Positions 1-12,120 are shown, numbered from the stretch's first letter. The stretch: 64,000 bases of DNA from Epiperipatus broadwayi (GCA_028023455.1 JAQFVV010000036.1:6569576-6633575), one strand, 5' to 3'. The notes: generated by a model from the sequence alone, not told the origin. Numbers and translations: made by a program.

Positions 1-1400
1 TTGCCATGGATATTGAAAATGCATTTATAGTGTCTGCTTTAGTCTACTATATACTTTACATGATCTCAATATGTGAAACAAGTTAATATGAATATACTTT
101 ATTCTTAACCATTTCAAAAGACAATATTATATAACCCAAATGCAGCTCATAATGTGAAGTTTGAGGGTGAATCCAATTAAAAATAAACATTGTTATTAAT
201 TTACATATTAGTAAAATGATTATATAAATATGTAATTAAATCTATCATTACATTCATGTTATTAGATTCATCTGTCCAACACTGTCTATATTAAATCAAA
301 TTCAACATATTATAAAATCAGCATTCATCCCCAAAGACAGAAAATGAATGTTTTTTTAGAGATGGCTCATAATTTTCTATTAAAAGCAGAATAAGATAAT
401 GATAACTATGATAGTAACTATACAATCCACAGAGATGCTTACATATTCTTATGCAAATCAGCCATATTTCATATTTACAAAGCAGGATCAATCAGCACTT
501 ATTTTAGTAACTGTAATTCTAATATTAAAAATTTACCTGGTTACAAATTTATCAAAGTGAGCATTTTATGATTCTGCCTTGGAATATAAATTCTGCCAAT
601 TTGAACATAGCAGTATAAAAATCTCTAAAATTGGTTGTTTATTCTCATTGTTATTAATGTCTAAATGTGCTTTCTATAAAAAATCATGGATCAAAAATGG
701 AGATATTTATTTTTATCTGCTTTATTAATAGATATTGATATTATGAGATGTTGACAGTGTTCCAAAAATTTAGCATTCCAAAATATTATATACATATGTG
801 TGTGTAATGTACAGAATTTGTCTGTCTGTGCTTGATTGTTATTAGTAGTACAATATAAGCATATTATATAGATCACATATATCACCAACTAGGTGAAAAA
901 GTTGGCATAGTAGTTGTTTCTAAAAATACTATTTTATATTGATAGAGTCATTAGCAAGAGCTACTTAACTTTCCTTACTATCAAAATAATAACAGTTGAT
1001 AGGATCCCATTGCATAAAATAGTAATCGGAAGCAACCCCACATACAAATAAAATTCAAAAGCTACATTTACAACTAATTGTTCATGAGAATTTTCATTTT
1101 AATATACCTTCACCCATATATATATATGGTATTTATGAGTTTACCAGTAAACCAAGATGATAGCCTTTATTTTTGGTAAATATACAGTTTTGGGGGCCTA
1201 CAATCTCTTGAAAATGTGTTGTTAAATTAGAAGAAAATACTAAATCAGTTGTTAAATTTTTTAAAAAAAAGTAATAATTTTCATTAAGAATCTTTATTTA
1301 AATTTATTTTTTTACTTATTACATACTTTGGTTTTAATTTAGTTTTTTCAACATTTTTTGTTTTTGATAAATTATCACCATGGTCAAAATTTGGAACCTT
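1..1400. other. AT-rich stretch without recognisable gene
   Basis: Only short open frames with no recognisable motif are present. There is a short (TA)n at about 1117-1128. I see no transposon terminus, RNA gene or splice-site-supported exon here. Confidence 0.6.
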
Positions 1401-1403
1401 CCT

Positions 1404-2093
1404 GTTCAGAATCTGATCATCATCAACCATTATCAATCCACTGCAGGATGAAGGTCTCTCCAAGTTCAGTCCATCTTCACCAATCTTTAGCTTCTTCTCC
1501 ACATCACCACTGCACTTTCTTATTAATCCACCCATCTCACATATGGTCTCTTTCTGGGTCTTTTACAATCTCTTAAAATATAGTTTAAGATTTCAATTGT
1601 TCAACTATTACCTCTTCTACCAATATGTCCAGTCCAACTCCACTTCTGTCTTAATTTTTTCAATGACGTCAGTAACACCTGTTTGTTCTCTTACCTATAT
1701 ATTGTTTTTGATCTCTTCTTGTTACAACTAACATGCATCTCTCCATACTTTTTGAGTGGCCTAAAGTCCCTATATTGCTCTTCTATTAAGTGTCAAAGTA
1801 TCAGATCCATAAGTAAGTACTGGTAAAACACATTTATTAAAAACCTTCCTTTTCAAACACATAGGCATATTTCCTTTTAGTATCAAGTTATTTCTACCAA
1901 AAGCACTCCAACAAAGTTTAATTCTATGATTAATTTCATCCATTATGTTTCCATATGTATTAATAATCCTACCAAGGTATTTGTAGCTGTTAATTTCTTC
2001 TAACTCATCATAATCAATCTTTATTTTCATAGAATCTGATATAGTGGAGTATTTCCGGAGGTATCGGATTTTACCCTCCAGAAAAATGTACAT
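1404..2093 (-). pseudogene. RTE-type LINE 3' end, RT C-terminus and tail
   Basis: Minus-strand remnant of an RTE-clade non-LTR retrotransposon. The 2093-1770 frame (107 aa) carries the post-palm block typical of RTE reverse transcriptases, with YKYLGRIINTYG followed by NHRIKLCWSAFG, MCLKRKVFNKCVLPVLTYGS. After a broken gap, 1576-1430 holds the extreme C-terminus (DPEK..MWRW-like, then LERPSSC), and it ends in a short GATGAT-rich tail near 1404, as RTE 3' ends do. The same terminal block recurs at 59950-60115, also minus. It is 5'-truncated (no endonuclease or RT catalytic motif here) and broken by stops, so it is a dead copy. Family assignment rests on motif recognition; the clade call is fairly secure, the species family is not. 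Confidence 0.8.
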
Positions 2094-2099
2094 TAATGG

Positions 2100-2820
2100 T
2101 CATGATATGAAACTTTACATTCAACACCTCCACAATTATGGTGCAATATGAAATAATGTTTAAACAGAATATCCCTTTATTAAAAAAAACATGGTTTGAA
2201 GTCTCTACAATTATTTTTCTGACTGCATCTCAAATTTATTTACTTCTGGGGTAGAGATATAATGTCAATTAAATGAGGAAAAGATCAATTGGATTTGTGC
2301 AACCACATTATCAACATGAATAAAGTGTAAATATTATATTATATATACATTATTAATTTTTAATATTTAACACAGCATTACACTGAGCTGATATTTTAAG
2401 TCAGCTCATATATTATATAAGTTCACATATTTATAATTTTGTCATAGATATTTTCCGAAGTTAAATAGTTGTAAAATAAAAATTAACAAATGATTTTAAT
2501 TTAATGGGAAGGGTAAAATCTTAAACTTTTATTTTTGCTATAGATTTGAGCAAAAAATTTTTTTAAAAAAATTTAAAAAAAAGAAAAAAGATAAAGTATA
2601 ATTTATTGTCAAAAATGTTAAAAGTGTTTGATTAAAAGGGAGAAAACTCGAGAGATAAAAGGGTGGGGGAAAGAAAACAAAATTAGATTGTTGGTAGTAA
2701 TTAGACTCTATTGTTGAAACTTTCACAAACTAAAGGTATTTGGTTAATAATTGCTGTTACGCTAATTAAAAAGAAAAGGAGATAAGAGAAGGAGAGATAA
2801 AATCGCTTTTAGAGTAAGTC
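2100..2820. other. AT-rich stretch, nothing recognised
   Basis: Homopolymer-rich A/T sequence. A short A-tract-rich inverted patch lies around 2555-2590. No coding or RNA feature could be supported. Confidence 0.5.
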
Positions 2821-3236
2821 AGTTAACTTGAGAGACCAGCAAGGACAATAAAGAAAAAAAAAGAGAGAAGCTGTGCTCCGAATCAAAAATTATTATAGAA
2901 ATTTAATTTGCGGACTCTTTTCAAATGCATAGCGGCTAAAGCTATCAAAACCTTCCCCTTTGGGGAATTGGCCACCACTCCATCTGAATGAAGCTACCGA
3001 AAGAGTCTAGGAATGGAAAGAAATGTATATTGCTAGCCGGACAACCAAAGGAACACCCATAGACACCAGAATTCTCATATACAAGGACAAAGGCACGACA
3101 AATGGAATGTGAATCTATGAAAGTCAGGCCACTTTGCTCTGATCGATCAGGGTAATTATAAACTTTTCAATTAATGGGAACTTTAGTTAAAGCATAATAG
3201 AACTTTATTTTTGATTTATCTTTCGTTTGTTATATT

Positions 3237-3985
3237 TGTTACGAATGTTTCAACAATAGAGGTGGGGAAATAAATTTATTTAATATCGTAAACTATTTAT
3301 GTTGATTCTCGTTAAATATTTTTATGCAATATTGGTATGACTGTATATTAAATTACTTAATATCTGTTCGATCTAGAGGGCAACAACAGGGTGGGGTATA
3401 AAAGTGTGCTGCCAAGCAACAGAGAACCTTAGAGCGTTACTTGCTTGTTAGCAGAAAATAAGGGAAGTGTTGAAAGTATAAGAAAACGAAAGACATTTAT
3501 ACGTTCATTTTAAATTTTTGCAAGTTATTTATTTACCAAATAAAGTGGGGTTTAAAAATAAACTTCGGGAAAGATTATATACTATAAGTCGCCTTTGTAT
3601 ACACGCCTGCTAGAATCCGCAGTGTTAGTGTCGGTGCGAGTAAATCCATGGTAGATATTTGGGAAGAATACTTAGAAAGTTAACGGTTTGAAAATCAGAA
3701 ATTGTAAGTCAGTTCTCTCTGGATCGGGCAGAAATATAATGTTATTAATAATAGTAATAATAAAGGAAAGTAATTTTTTGTACCCAACGTATATTTGAAT
3801 TCTTTAATTAGTTATAATAATTAGTTAGTGTCCTTAAGTGAAAACCCCTGTCAGATTATAAACAAAATTTGTAATCGGTGAATCGCCGTTCGAAAATAAA
3901 TAAGACCAGGTTTACGTAAAGCTTCGTGGCCAGGTTCCAAGAGAGAAATCCTTGGTGGCACCCTCGGCAGCGATTCTAATAATTA
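3237..3985 (+). promoter_or_regulatory. TATA box and poly(A) signal block, possibly solo LTR
   Basis: A block richer in GC than its surroundings has a strong TATA box (GTATAAAAG, 3396-3404). AATAAA follows about 140 bp downstream (3539-3544), and a TGGTGGCACC-like string near 3955 could be a primer binding site. This spacing is what an LTR (U3-R-U5) would show, but I could not find a convincing TG...CA pair or target duplication. A host promoter with a non-coding first exon is the alternative. No retroelement ORF follows directly. Confidence 0.3.
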
Positions 3986-4032
3986 AGATTCAGTTATTAG
4001 GGGAAGGAAAAGAGTTGTAGTGTCACAACACT

Positions 4033-4284
4033 GTTGCACATGCGCTTTGAAGATTTTAACTATAAATGAATGAATACTAACACTCAACCACATGATAAAG
4101 TCTTTGGAAAAGATAGATCTTTTCCAAAGACTTTATCATGTGGTTGAGTGTTAGTATTCATTCATTTATAGTTAAAATCTTCAAAGCGCATGTGCAACAT
4201 CTATCTTTTCCAAAGACTTTATCATGTGGTTGAGTGTTAATATTCATTCATTTATAGTTAAAATCTTCAAAGCGCATGTGCAAC
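4033..4284. repeat. 82-bp perfect palindrome plus third direct copy
   Basis: Arms 4033-4114 and 4117-4198 are exact reverse complements separated by AG at 4115-4116. A third copy of the right arm (4203-4284) follows in direct orientation with a single visible difference (GTGTTAAT for GTGTTAGT). The near identity implies recent origin. The block sits about 80 bp upstream of a hammerhead-unit foldback. No protein is encoded. Confidence 0.95.
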
Positions 4285-4360
4285 AGCGTAATGCTGTATT
4301 AAATATTACAGTTTACAAACATCGTGCTATAAAAAATGATTTATTTACATTATTAATTTT

Positions 4361-4622
4361 TGTAAACAAAGGCAAAACTCTCCATACAGTAGTGCCACCC
4401 TGTGCCAAACAGAGTAATCAATGGATGCCAGAAGGCTTGTGCATAAAATCCCTATCTAGTGCCTACTCATCCAATATCCCCAGACTAGATAGTGATTTTA
4501 TGCACAAGCCTTCTGGCATCCATTGATTACTCTGTTTGGTACAGGGTGACACTACTGTATGGAGAGTTTTGCCTTTGTTTACAACAATTATGTGCTAGTA
4601 TAGAGATGGTGATCATGTGATT
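4361..4622. repeat. HHR-unit foldback E1 (ribozyme core deleted)
   Basis: Two inverted half-units meet near 4486-4492. The left half reads from the inner arm (AAAACTCTCC, GTGCCACC, ATCAATGGATGCC, TACTCATCCAATATCC) up to ACTAG, which in other copies is the stem III of the hammerhead. The right half is its inverted copy and continues outward to GTGATCATGTGA. The junction lies at the ribozyme position and removes the CUGANGA and GAAA boxes. The result is a nearly perfect hairpin of about 220 bp. Confidence 0.8.
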
Positions 4623-5721
4623 ATTAATTTTTCTGTTAATAAGTTAATACAAAAAAATAATAAAGTATAAATATTGTAATATTTTTTTCCACAATGATTT
4701 ATTTTTTATAATAACAGTAATAATTAAAAATAAAATGTAAATATTAAATATTGAATATAATATTTTCTACCAACTATATTTGTTAACATTTTCTATGGGC
4801 CCCAAAACTACATATTTATCAAAAATATGAGCTGTCATCTTGGTTTATAGAAAAACTCACAGATATTACACATATTTCACTTTCATTGTTAAAATGAGGT
4901 TGCCTTGGCAACATATTGAGATTGTTGATTGTTATTGATATGGGGATTGTGTAAGTATTGACTGATCTTAATAATTATATACATATATGAAAAAACTAAA
5001 ACTAAATTAGTCAATAAGATAACTTATTTGTCTTCAAATTTTACTAAAAAAATATTTAATATAACCTATGGTTTCCCTACCACAGCAGACTTTTCAAATG
5101 TAAAAAACTACAAGTATATTAACAAATATATAGTAAGAAATTATCCCATAATTCACAATTATCCCAAACACCATTAATATTAAAACAACTCTTTAAGTGA
5201 GTTAATTGCTTCAACATAAAAAGAAGACAACCTTAGCCTCCTCAAACTTAATATTATGGCTTATATCTCTTTCACAATTATATAAAGCAAAATTAAGATA
5301 TCTATTTTTAACCCTATTTTTATGAACTTTTATTCTTTCATTTGAACTCAAATTACTCTGATCTATATAAACTTTTTACAAAAACAAGGAGCAATAGACA
5401 TTACCCTGGAGATCACATTTTTATCAAAAGACTCTTTTGTATTCCATAAATTATTTAATGCAGTACCCTTTTCCCAAAAAAAATTATTATTACCAAACAA
5501 ATTAACTTTCCTACTTAAAATTTTATAAGAAGAAAATTTAAAAGGGAAAAAAATAATATCATATTTTTCTTTACTCTTTATATTAATAATTATTAATAGA
5601 GCTATAGATGCATATTAAATAAAATATTTTAATAAATTTATCAGGGTAAGCAACACACAATTTTTATAAAATTGACCTTTTTCAAACAAGGCATACTTGT
5701 CAGAACTATTTAATCTATTAA

Positions 5722-6108
5722 GCATCACATGATCACTATCTCTTATACTAGCACATAATTGTTTATAAACAAAGCAAAACTCTCCATACAGTAGTGCCAC
5801 CCTGTGCCATCCAGAGTAATCAATAAATGCCAGAAGGCTTGTGCATAAAATCCCTATCTAATGCCTACTCATCCAATATCCCCAGACTAGTTTCTTGCTG
5901 GGGGTTGCATTAGATCCTAACATCTAGGTGCAGTGCTCTCAGATCCAAAGCTCCTCATTGACGATGGCCACAAGCCAGAAACTAGTATGGGGATATTGGA
6001 TGAGTAGGCATTAGATAGGGATTTTATGCACAAGCCTTTTGGAATTCATTGATTACTCTGGTTGGCACAGGGTGGCACTACTGTGTGGAGAGTTTTGCTT
6101 TGTTTATA
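5722..6108 (+). repeat. HHR-unit foldback E2
   Basis: The left terminus CATCACATGATCAC is followed by the arm ATAAACAAAGCAAAACTCTCC. The left half is cut just after the hammerhead GAAA complement and joined to body sequence (GGGGGTTGCATTAG..CTAGGTGCAGTG). The right half then reads through a plus-strand hammerhead (5943-6001) and back out to GGAGAGTTTTGC. It lies inside PLE copy 1. Confidence 0.8.
5943..6001 (+). ncRNA. Hammerhead ribozyme motif, family 1 (C3 changed)
   Basis: Stem I strands are ATCCAA+TCCTCA and TGGGGA+TTGGAT, split by internal loop AGC/TA. The core box is TTGACGA at 5958-5964. Stem II is TGGC/GCCA closed by CACAA (5965-5977). GAAA is 5978-5981 and stem III is AC-TA-GT. A at 5987 is the cleavage-site nucleotide. 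All helices pair, but core C3 is T, which should weaken or abolish cleavage. Confidence 0.75.
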
Positions 6109-6570
6109 AACTATTTAATCTCTGATTTCTATAGTAAAAAAATTTCAAAATAGTAACCTTATAGAAGATAGATTGATAGCTATCAAGTTTAATTATAGAT
6201 CTTAAAAAAATTCTTACTTTTAACACAATGACTGCATACCAAACAACTATTCCATAAATCTCTTACTGCTAATAAATCAAAAAAATTTAATTTAACAAAA
6301 TCCAATGCTTCTTTTTTTGAAATTATTTTATAGAAGGATCAAAACAAATCTGCCAATTATTATTTTCAACTATAAACCAACAATCTATCTAAAAAACAAC
6401 TTTAAATATACATATAATCAAAATTACAGTTTTGAAATAGTATAACCTAATCTACCCTTCCATAGTTTTATAAAACTTACCATTATAAGTAAAATACATA
6501 GAATCTTCCAATGAAAAGAACTTTTGGGGGACAAAGGTCCATTATTAATTCATCCATACTCTCAATATAT

Positions 6571-6650
6571 CCTTCTGGAATCCATTGATTACTCTGGTTG
6601 GCACAGGGTGGCACTACTGTATGGAGAGTTTTGCCTTGTTTATTAACAAT
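6571..6650 (+). repeat. HHR-unit terminal fragment E3
   Basis: This is only the outer arm: CCTTCTGGAATCCATTGA, GGTTGGCACAGGGTGGCAC, ATGGAGAGTTTTGCC, then TTATTAACAATTA. There is no ribozyme core. It is inserted in PLE copy 1. Confidence 0.75.
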
Positions 6651-7619
6651 TATATATCCAATTATTTACCATTTTAAAATTATTAGTCTTATCAAAAGTC
6701 TTAAAAGAAAATGAAACAGAGTAATTCCCAAAATTGAGAAATTGTTTTAAAAAAATTATTCAAGATTCTAAAATTCCTTTCAATGACACTACCAATAAAA
6801 TCAAAAATAAATCTTAAAAACACTTTTTTATGAGTTTTAATATTTATAAACAGCTGATATGAAGTCATTAGGATAATAATTTAAATATTCCACTCCATCA
6901 AAACATTTTAAATTTTGTACTTTCTTTATATCTATTAACTTTTTTTAATCACTATAGAATCTATTTTAAAACCATATATTTACTATTATTTAATTCTTTA
7001 TCAACTTTTTTTATGAATTCATGTTTTTCAGAATGCCAAAATGGTCAGTCTTGTCTTACAAATACATAATCGTATCATCAACAACTAACCTATTCTTAAG
7101 ATATCTAATCTCTTAATGACTAATAATAAATCTTTATTTACAACTTAAACTTATTTAAAACCAAATGTATACTTCTGTTTGTTCATCATTGAAATTATGG
7201 GTTTCAATAGATGAAACTGTATCAAAAATTATATTTTTAGAATGAAAAGGAATACAAATAGGATATTTACTAAAAAAATTTAATTCTTTTTCATTTAACA
7301 TAATATCAGAAGATTAACAACTTTATTATAATAATTATCAATCTTAATAACTACACTGCTCTTAAAAATAACTTTATTAATTTTTGAAAACATTCATTTA
7401 AATTTTTGTTCATGCTTCCTACAATAAAATTTGACAAATTATGCCTAATAAAAAAATTCAAAATTGAATAATTAAAATCTTATCTCTTACTTAAATTACT
7501 CCTATTTCTTTTATATTAAGAAATAAATTTGTAAAGACTAATAAAATTCTCTTTTATGAAACTATTTTAAATAAACATTTCTAAAACCAATCATTATTTA
7601 TGTTGAATATTTTTTGTTG

Positions 7620-8170
7620 TTTTTGAGATTGGTGTTTGAGTTATTTTATATATAGATAGAAAAAAAATGGATTCTATTTAATTTTAATTAGAATTAAAAT
7701 TTATAAAATTAATTTATTATAAAAGGAAACAAAAAATTAAAAATAAGAAAAGCGAAAAAAAATTGTACATTATTTGGGTGTACGTTTTTTATTAATTTTA
7801 TTATTTTATATTTTTTAGGTAGTTGTACCGACCATGTGTAATTCAAATTTCATAGCGTTTTCTTGTTTGTTTGTTTTTTTAATTTGTATTTTAGAAGGAT
7901 TTATTCGATTTACTTTGCTTTAGGCATTTTAATTTGTCGATTTAAGTGACTTTCAGATAGAAATTTATCACTTACAGGCTTCTTTGTGGTTGTTGATGGT
8001 ACTGCAGTGTCGCCTAGCTGCCGCATGACATGGTCAGTACAACTACCATTTTTTATTTCTAAATTTTTCTTGGTATGAGTTTGTGTGGTTTAGTTTTTAG
8101 TAATTTTCTTTGGGTAAGATTAGTAAGATTAATGCATTATCTAGATTAACTGATGAGATAAAATCTTTAA
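7620..8170. other. Spacer between inverted PLE copies
   Basis: Unassigned sequence between two divergent PLE relics. It holds a GC-richer patch near 7985-8040 (GTCGCCTAGCTGCCGCATG). This could be the original 5' region of the element, but nothing specific could be recognised. Confidence 0.35.
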
Positions 8171-9650
8171 GGTGGCAAATTTATTTTCTAAAAAAATTTA
8201 AAAGAATTTAACGTTTTTCTTAAGAGTTGTATATTTAATGTTATGAGGAATACAAATTTATCTAAGAATAATAATTTAGTTTTGGATTTATAAATGTTTA
8301 TTTTAAATAGTTTTTTGAAAGAAAATTTTATTAAATTTTATAAGTTTATTTATGAATATAAAAAATAAAAGACAAAATTTTAATTATTCAACTTTGAATT
8401 TAAAATAAATATGTCAACATTTTATTGTAGGAAATATGAACAAAAATGTAAATGATTGTTTTCAAAAATTAATAAAATTAATTTCAGGAGCAGAGTATTT
8501 ATTAAGAGTGATAATTCTTATAATAAAATTGTTAATCTTTCTGATATTAAATAAAATGAAAGAGAATTAGAAATTGTTAGTAATGGTTTTAATTTTCTCT
8601 TTTCATTTTAAAATAATAATTTTTGATACAATTTTATCTATTGAATTAGTAATTTAAATGATGACCAAAAAATAAGTATTTAATTGGTATTAAATAACAC
8701 TAAAAAGTAAAGAACAAAGTATTATTAAATCTCTTAGGTTAGTCATTTTAAAAATAGGTTAACTACTGATAATATGATCATTTCTCTTGAAGGTATAGAT
8801 GGACCAAATGATTTTAGAAAAAATGGTAATACATGTCTTGGAAGTGTGATTTAAAAAAAAAATAGACATGAAGAAAAGGTAAAATTTAATAATTTTTAAG
8901 AGTGGAATATTTAAAATGTTATCCCAATGATTTCATACTACCTAAGATGTTTATAAATTTAAAATTCACAATAATTCTTATAAAGTGTAAAATATAAAAC
9001 GCGCTCACCCGCACCATGAGCACACAATTAGCCACAAAGTTTAAACTGTTTGCTCATTTCAATAGTTCTTTTACGATTTATATTTTATTTCACTGGCAGT
9101 GTTGTTGAAGATATTTCTAGTTTGTTGAATAATTTGTTAAAAGGATTTGTCAATTTTGGGAATTATATGATTTCATCTTTTTTTGAGAATTTTTAATAAA
9201 ATTAATAATTTTAGAATAGAAAATAATTGGGTATATGGAATTTAGATGTTGAGGACATCCTGCAATATTTTAATAGACTGAACAGTGTTAACCTTATTTC
9301 TTTGTTCATTAATAATGGATCTGTATCCAAAAATAAAATTAAAGTTATTGAAGATTTGTTTTTATTATTGGAGGATTTTATATATTTTACTAATAATAGT
9401 AAATTTTAAAAGATTAAGAAAGGGTGGATACTAGGTTATATTATTTATCCTTTAATTTGTTCAGTTTGGAAAAGAAAATTATTAATTATAATTATCATTT
9501 ATCACTTGGATGTGTCAATGGTGGATTTGTGCAGTCCTTAGAATTTAAAATTGCCATGAGTGCACTCTAAATCGGTACAGTTTTTTGTAAAGTACTACAT
9601 ATTAGAGTAGATTATTAAAATTATTCAAGATGTCTCCCATGCAGATTTTG
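8170..9650 (+). pseudogene. Penelope-like element copy 2, RT portion
   Basis: Plus-strand relic inverted relative to 7620-6440. The open frame 9227-9409 (60 aa) contains IKVIEDLFLLLEDFIYFTNN, which aligns by eye with IIHDLVLLLENFMYFICNN in PLE copy 3. It runs into a broken FYKxKKG..G..I.PLIC block (9405-9475), where PLE/RT families have the FYxQxxGxxMGSPxSP motif of RT. The catalytic YVDD block and endonuclease are not readable downstream, so the copy is probably 3'-truncated near 9650. With copy 1 it forms a head-to-head pair around a spacer at 7620-8170. Confidence 0.55.
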
Positions 9651-9654
9651 TCAG

Positions 9655-10145
9655 TTACAACTTCCTAAAAATGTGTCTCAGTTTTTTTTAAAAGTGTAGT
9701 TGATATTTAAGAAAAAATAAACACATGCACATAAAAACGATTTGGGGGAGGGGGGTATTATCCTAATTACAATAAAAGAAAGTATTTTAAAATATTATTA
9801 ATATAATAATAATTTTTTGTTTTGATAATCAGCCAACCAAAATTACACCTAAAAAGAGAATAATTTGTAATATATTTTAATCCGTATGTGTCTGTGGATG
9901 TATCGATTACAACATACAAAAAATGTCTCAATTTTTTTTAAAGCACAATTGATATTTAAGAAAAAATAAACATATACACATAAAAGCAATTTGAGAGGTG
10001 GGGGGGGGGGAGGATAAAAAGATATTCTACTAATTACAATAAAAGAAAGTATTTAAATATATATAATAGTACTTTTTATTTTGATAGTTAGACGACCAAT
10101 ATTACACCTAAAAAGATAGTAATTTTTAATATTATATTTAAACAT
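9655..10145 (+). repeat. Imperfect ~245-bp tandem duplication
   Basis: Two consecutive copies (about 9655-9900 and 9905-10145) share AAAAATGTCTCA, TTGATATTTAAGAAAAAATA, CACATAAAA, a poly-G tract, TAATTACAATAAAAGAAAGT and ATTACACCTAAAAAG in the same order. Each carries a G-run of variable length. No coding content. Confidence 0.85.
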
Positions 10146-10169
10146 GTAGGGGGGGGGGTGCCCGAGTCT

Positions 10170-11090
10170 TTGTGTTTTCAAATGTAGTAAAAATTGTAAA
10201 AATATGATTGGATGAGAAATTATGAGATGTATATACTACTACAAAAATGGATTTACAAAGGAAGATGGAAGTATAGACCATCATCAGTGTATGAAGCACT
10301 CTGGCAGAGACAAATAGACAATAAAAGGCAACTGCAATTATGTAGGGTTTAGAGTAGTGATTCTACTTCAAGGCTAAAAGAAAGTAATATAATGTTACAT
10401 AGTAGTCATGTGTGTGGTGGCCTGAGATAGAGAGGGTATAGAAAAGTGTATTCAGCAACATCATAAGTGTAAATTAAATTTAGATTTGTTTCCCAAATTG
10501 ATACAGTTTGGCCAGAAACTATCAGCCAATGGCAGAGAATACATGTAGATTATGCAGGTTCATGAAATGATGAATGATTTCTAGTGATTTGTGACATATA
10601 TATCAAATAATTAGAAGAATACTTAGTAAACAAAATAGATTCACCTCCATAGATAACAGCGCCCAGTAGTGTGTATTTGCAGCATTTGGCATTTCAGAGA
10701 CAATTATATCTGATAATATAACAGCTTTTACATCTGGTCAATTTAAAGGATTTTGTGAAAGGAACACAGTACAACATATTATGACTCCTCCATTTAATCC
10801 AGAAAATAATAGATTGGCTAAGGGAAACATTCAGTATATAAAGACATCACTGTTAAAAGCTGGAGGGAAGAATTGGCAAATAAAATTAAGCAGAGTATTA
10901 TTTTTATCAGCATAGAATACCATCTATTACAACTGGAAAATCTCAGAGTGAATTAATGTTCAGGAGGAAAATACAAAACCATCTATTGGACAAAGTAGAA
11001 TTCTGTGTACATAAAAAAAACCACATACGTTAAAATATAAAATAGGAACAAAGTACTTAGTAGAATATATCTAGAAAACAGATGAATATT
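10170..11090 (+). pseudogene. Ty3/gypsy-type integrase relic
   Basis: Remnant of an LTR-retrotransposon pol gene. In order it shows a zinc-finger-region trace (LHSSHV, ~10395-10420), the start of the integrase core with WQRIHVDYAG (first catalytic D, ~10530), FAAFGISETIISDNITAF (second D, ~10677-10735), GQFKGFCERN, PPFNPENNRLAKGNIQY (~10790-10840), and a GKSQSELMF-like substrate-recognition block (~10935-10965). In the last core block the expected E of the DDE triad reads as K in NRLAKG. Stops and frame changes are scattered throughout. No LTRs, RT or protease were found next to it. It is old and inactive. Confidence 0.8.
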
Positions 11091-11699
11091 AGCAGTAATA
11101 TTAGGACAAAAAAAATACATAGTAACGAAGACAAAAGATGAGAAACTTCAGCAAAAGCAATGAGATTATTTAGGTAAAAATACCAGCAATTTATTGGAAC
11201 AAAATCATCAAAATAGTGTGATCAGAGGACAGAGCTATATCAAAAAGACAGAACGCATATTCAAAATTATTCAGGAAGTAAAGAATTAGAAAAAAAGCAG
11301 AGCTAAGCCAGACAAATACCAATGAGAGTTTGTAAACATCCAGAAAACCTAAAAAACTATGTATTAAACACCATACCAAGGCTAGTGAAGAATATTAAGG
11401 AATTCATGTAAACTTGGAAGGGGGGGGATGCATATGAAGAAATACAATTCATGGAGGAATGTTTTTTAGAAAGAAATGTTAGCTATGATGAAAATTTACT
11501 AATAATTGTTGCAATGGAATCCAATCAATGTGGTAATGGGAGTAATGAGATACAGTTTTTATAAAGGACTGCATGTATCAATCTGCACAGCATATAAATA
11601 CTCTATATTAAAGAGAATACAAGGATTGAAAAGGAATGTGGAGCAGGGCAAACACAGAGAATTCAGCACAAAGACACATAATACTGCAATTTAAAACCC

Positions 11700-12120
11700 T
11701 ACCCCTCTTTATAAGTTTCCTGACTATAATATTCTTTATAAATCAAGCGCTCTAAAACTTCACTTCCTTGTTTTGCTAAGTGCATTCTATCTTTACTATA
11801 CAATTCCCTCTTACTAATAAAAAAAATCCCACGCATCCATAAACATAACATCATTTCTCTCACATAATTTTTTCAGTCTCTCATTTATAGAACATGCCCT
11901 ATCTAACATATACTTATTGTCAAATCTTGGTAATAATTCAACTATTCCTACTTTTCCTTTTATCTTACTCATATTAATAATCAATACTTTCTCTGATGGC
12001 CCTGACAAATTATTTGTTCCTAGTATAACATACTGAATCAGCTTCATAGTTCTGTCTACTAACCTGTGTTCAAACCCTATATCCCATCCTGCTCTTTTTG
12101 TCGTGTATATATATTTTATG
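11700..12120 (-). pseudogene. LINE ORF1 SGNH-esterase domain, C-terminal part
   Basis: Minus-strand frame beginning near 12118 (KRAGWDIGFEHRLVDR) and continuing through ILGTNNLSG (SGNH block III, GTN), VGIVELLPRFDNKYML, INERLKKL and FMDAWDFF. A run of T bases at about 11819-11826 then shifts the frame. The other frame continues ISKRELYSKDRMHLAKQGS with the catalytic D-x-x-H (DRMH). Such acyl-esterase domains occur in ORF1 of CR1-like LINEs, where they are thought to act on membranes or lipids. The frameshift and missing block I make this a pseudogene. A matching N-terminal fragment lies at 14997-15357 on the same strand. Confidence 0.7.

Larger units (their letters stand above)
4900..7620 (-). 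pseudogene. Penelope-like element copy 1, degenerate
   Basis: Minus-strand relic of a PLE. At about 5390-5200, with frame breaks, the translation shows a GIY-YIG-like segment: an (N)ALYNCERDISHNIKFEEAK block matching the ALxxHxxxTGHNIxxxxAK signature of PLE endonucleases, after a basic RIKVHKNRVKN stretch. Upstream 7620-6700 is an inverted copy of 8170-8970, and 6830-6440 of 9060-9440, where RT remnants are readable. Two hammerhead units (5722-6108 and 6571-6650) interrupt it. PLEs encode a telomerase-related reverse transcriptase with a C-terminal GIY-YIG nuclease; here every frame is broken. Boundaries are approximate. Confidence 0.6.
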
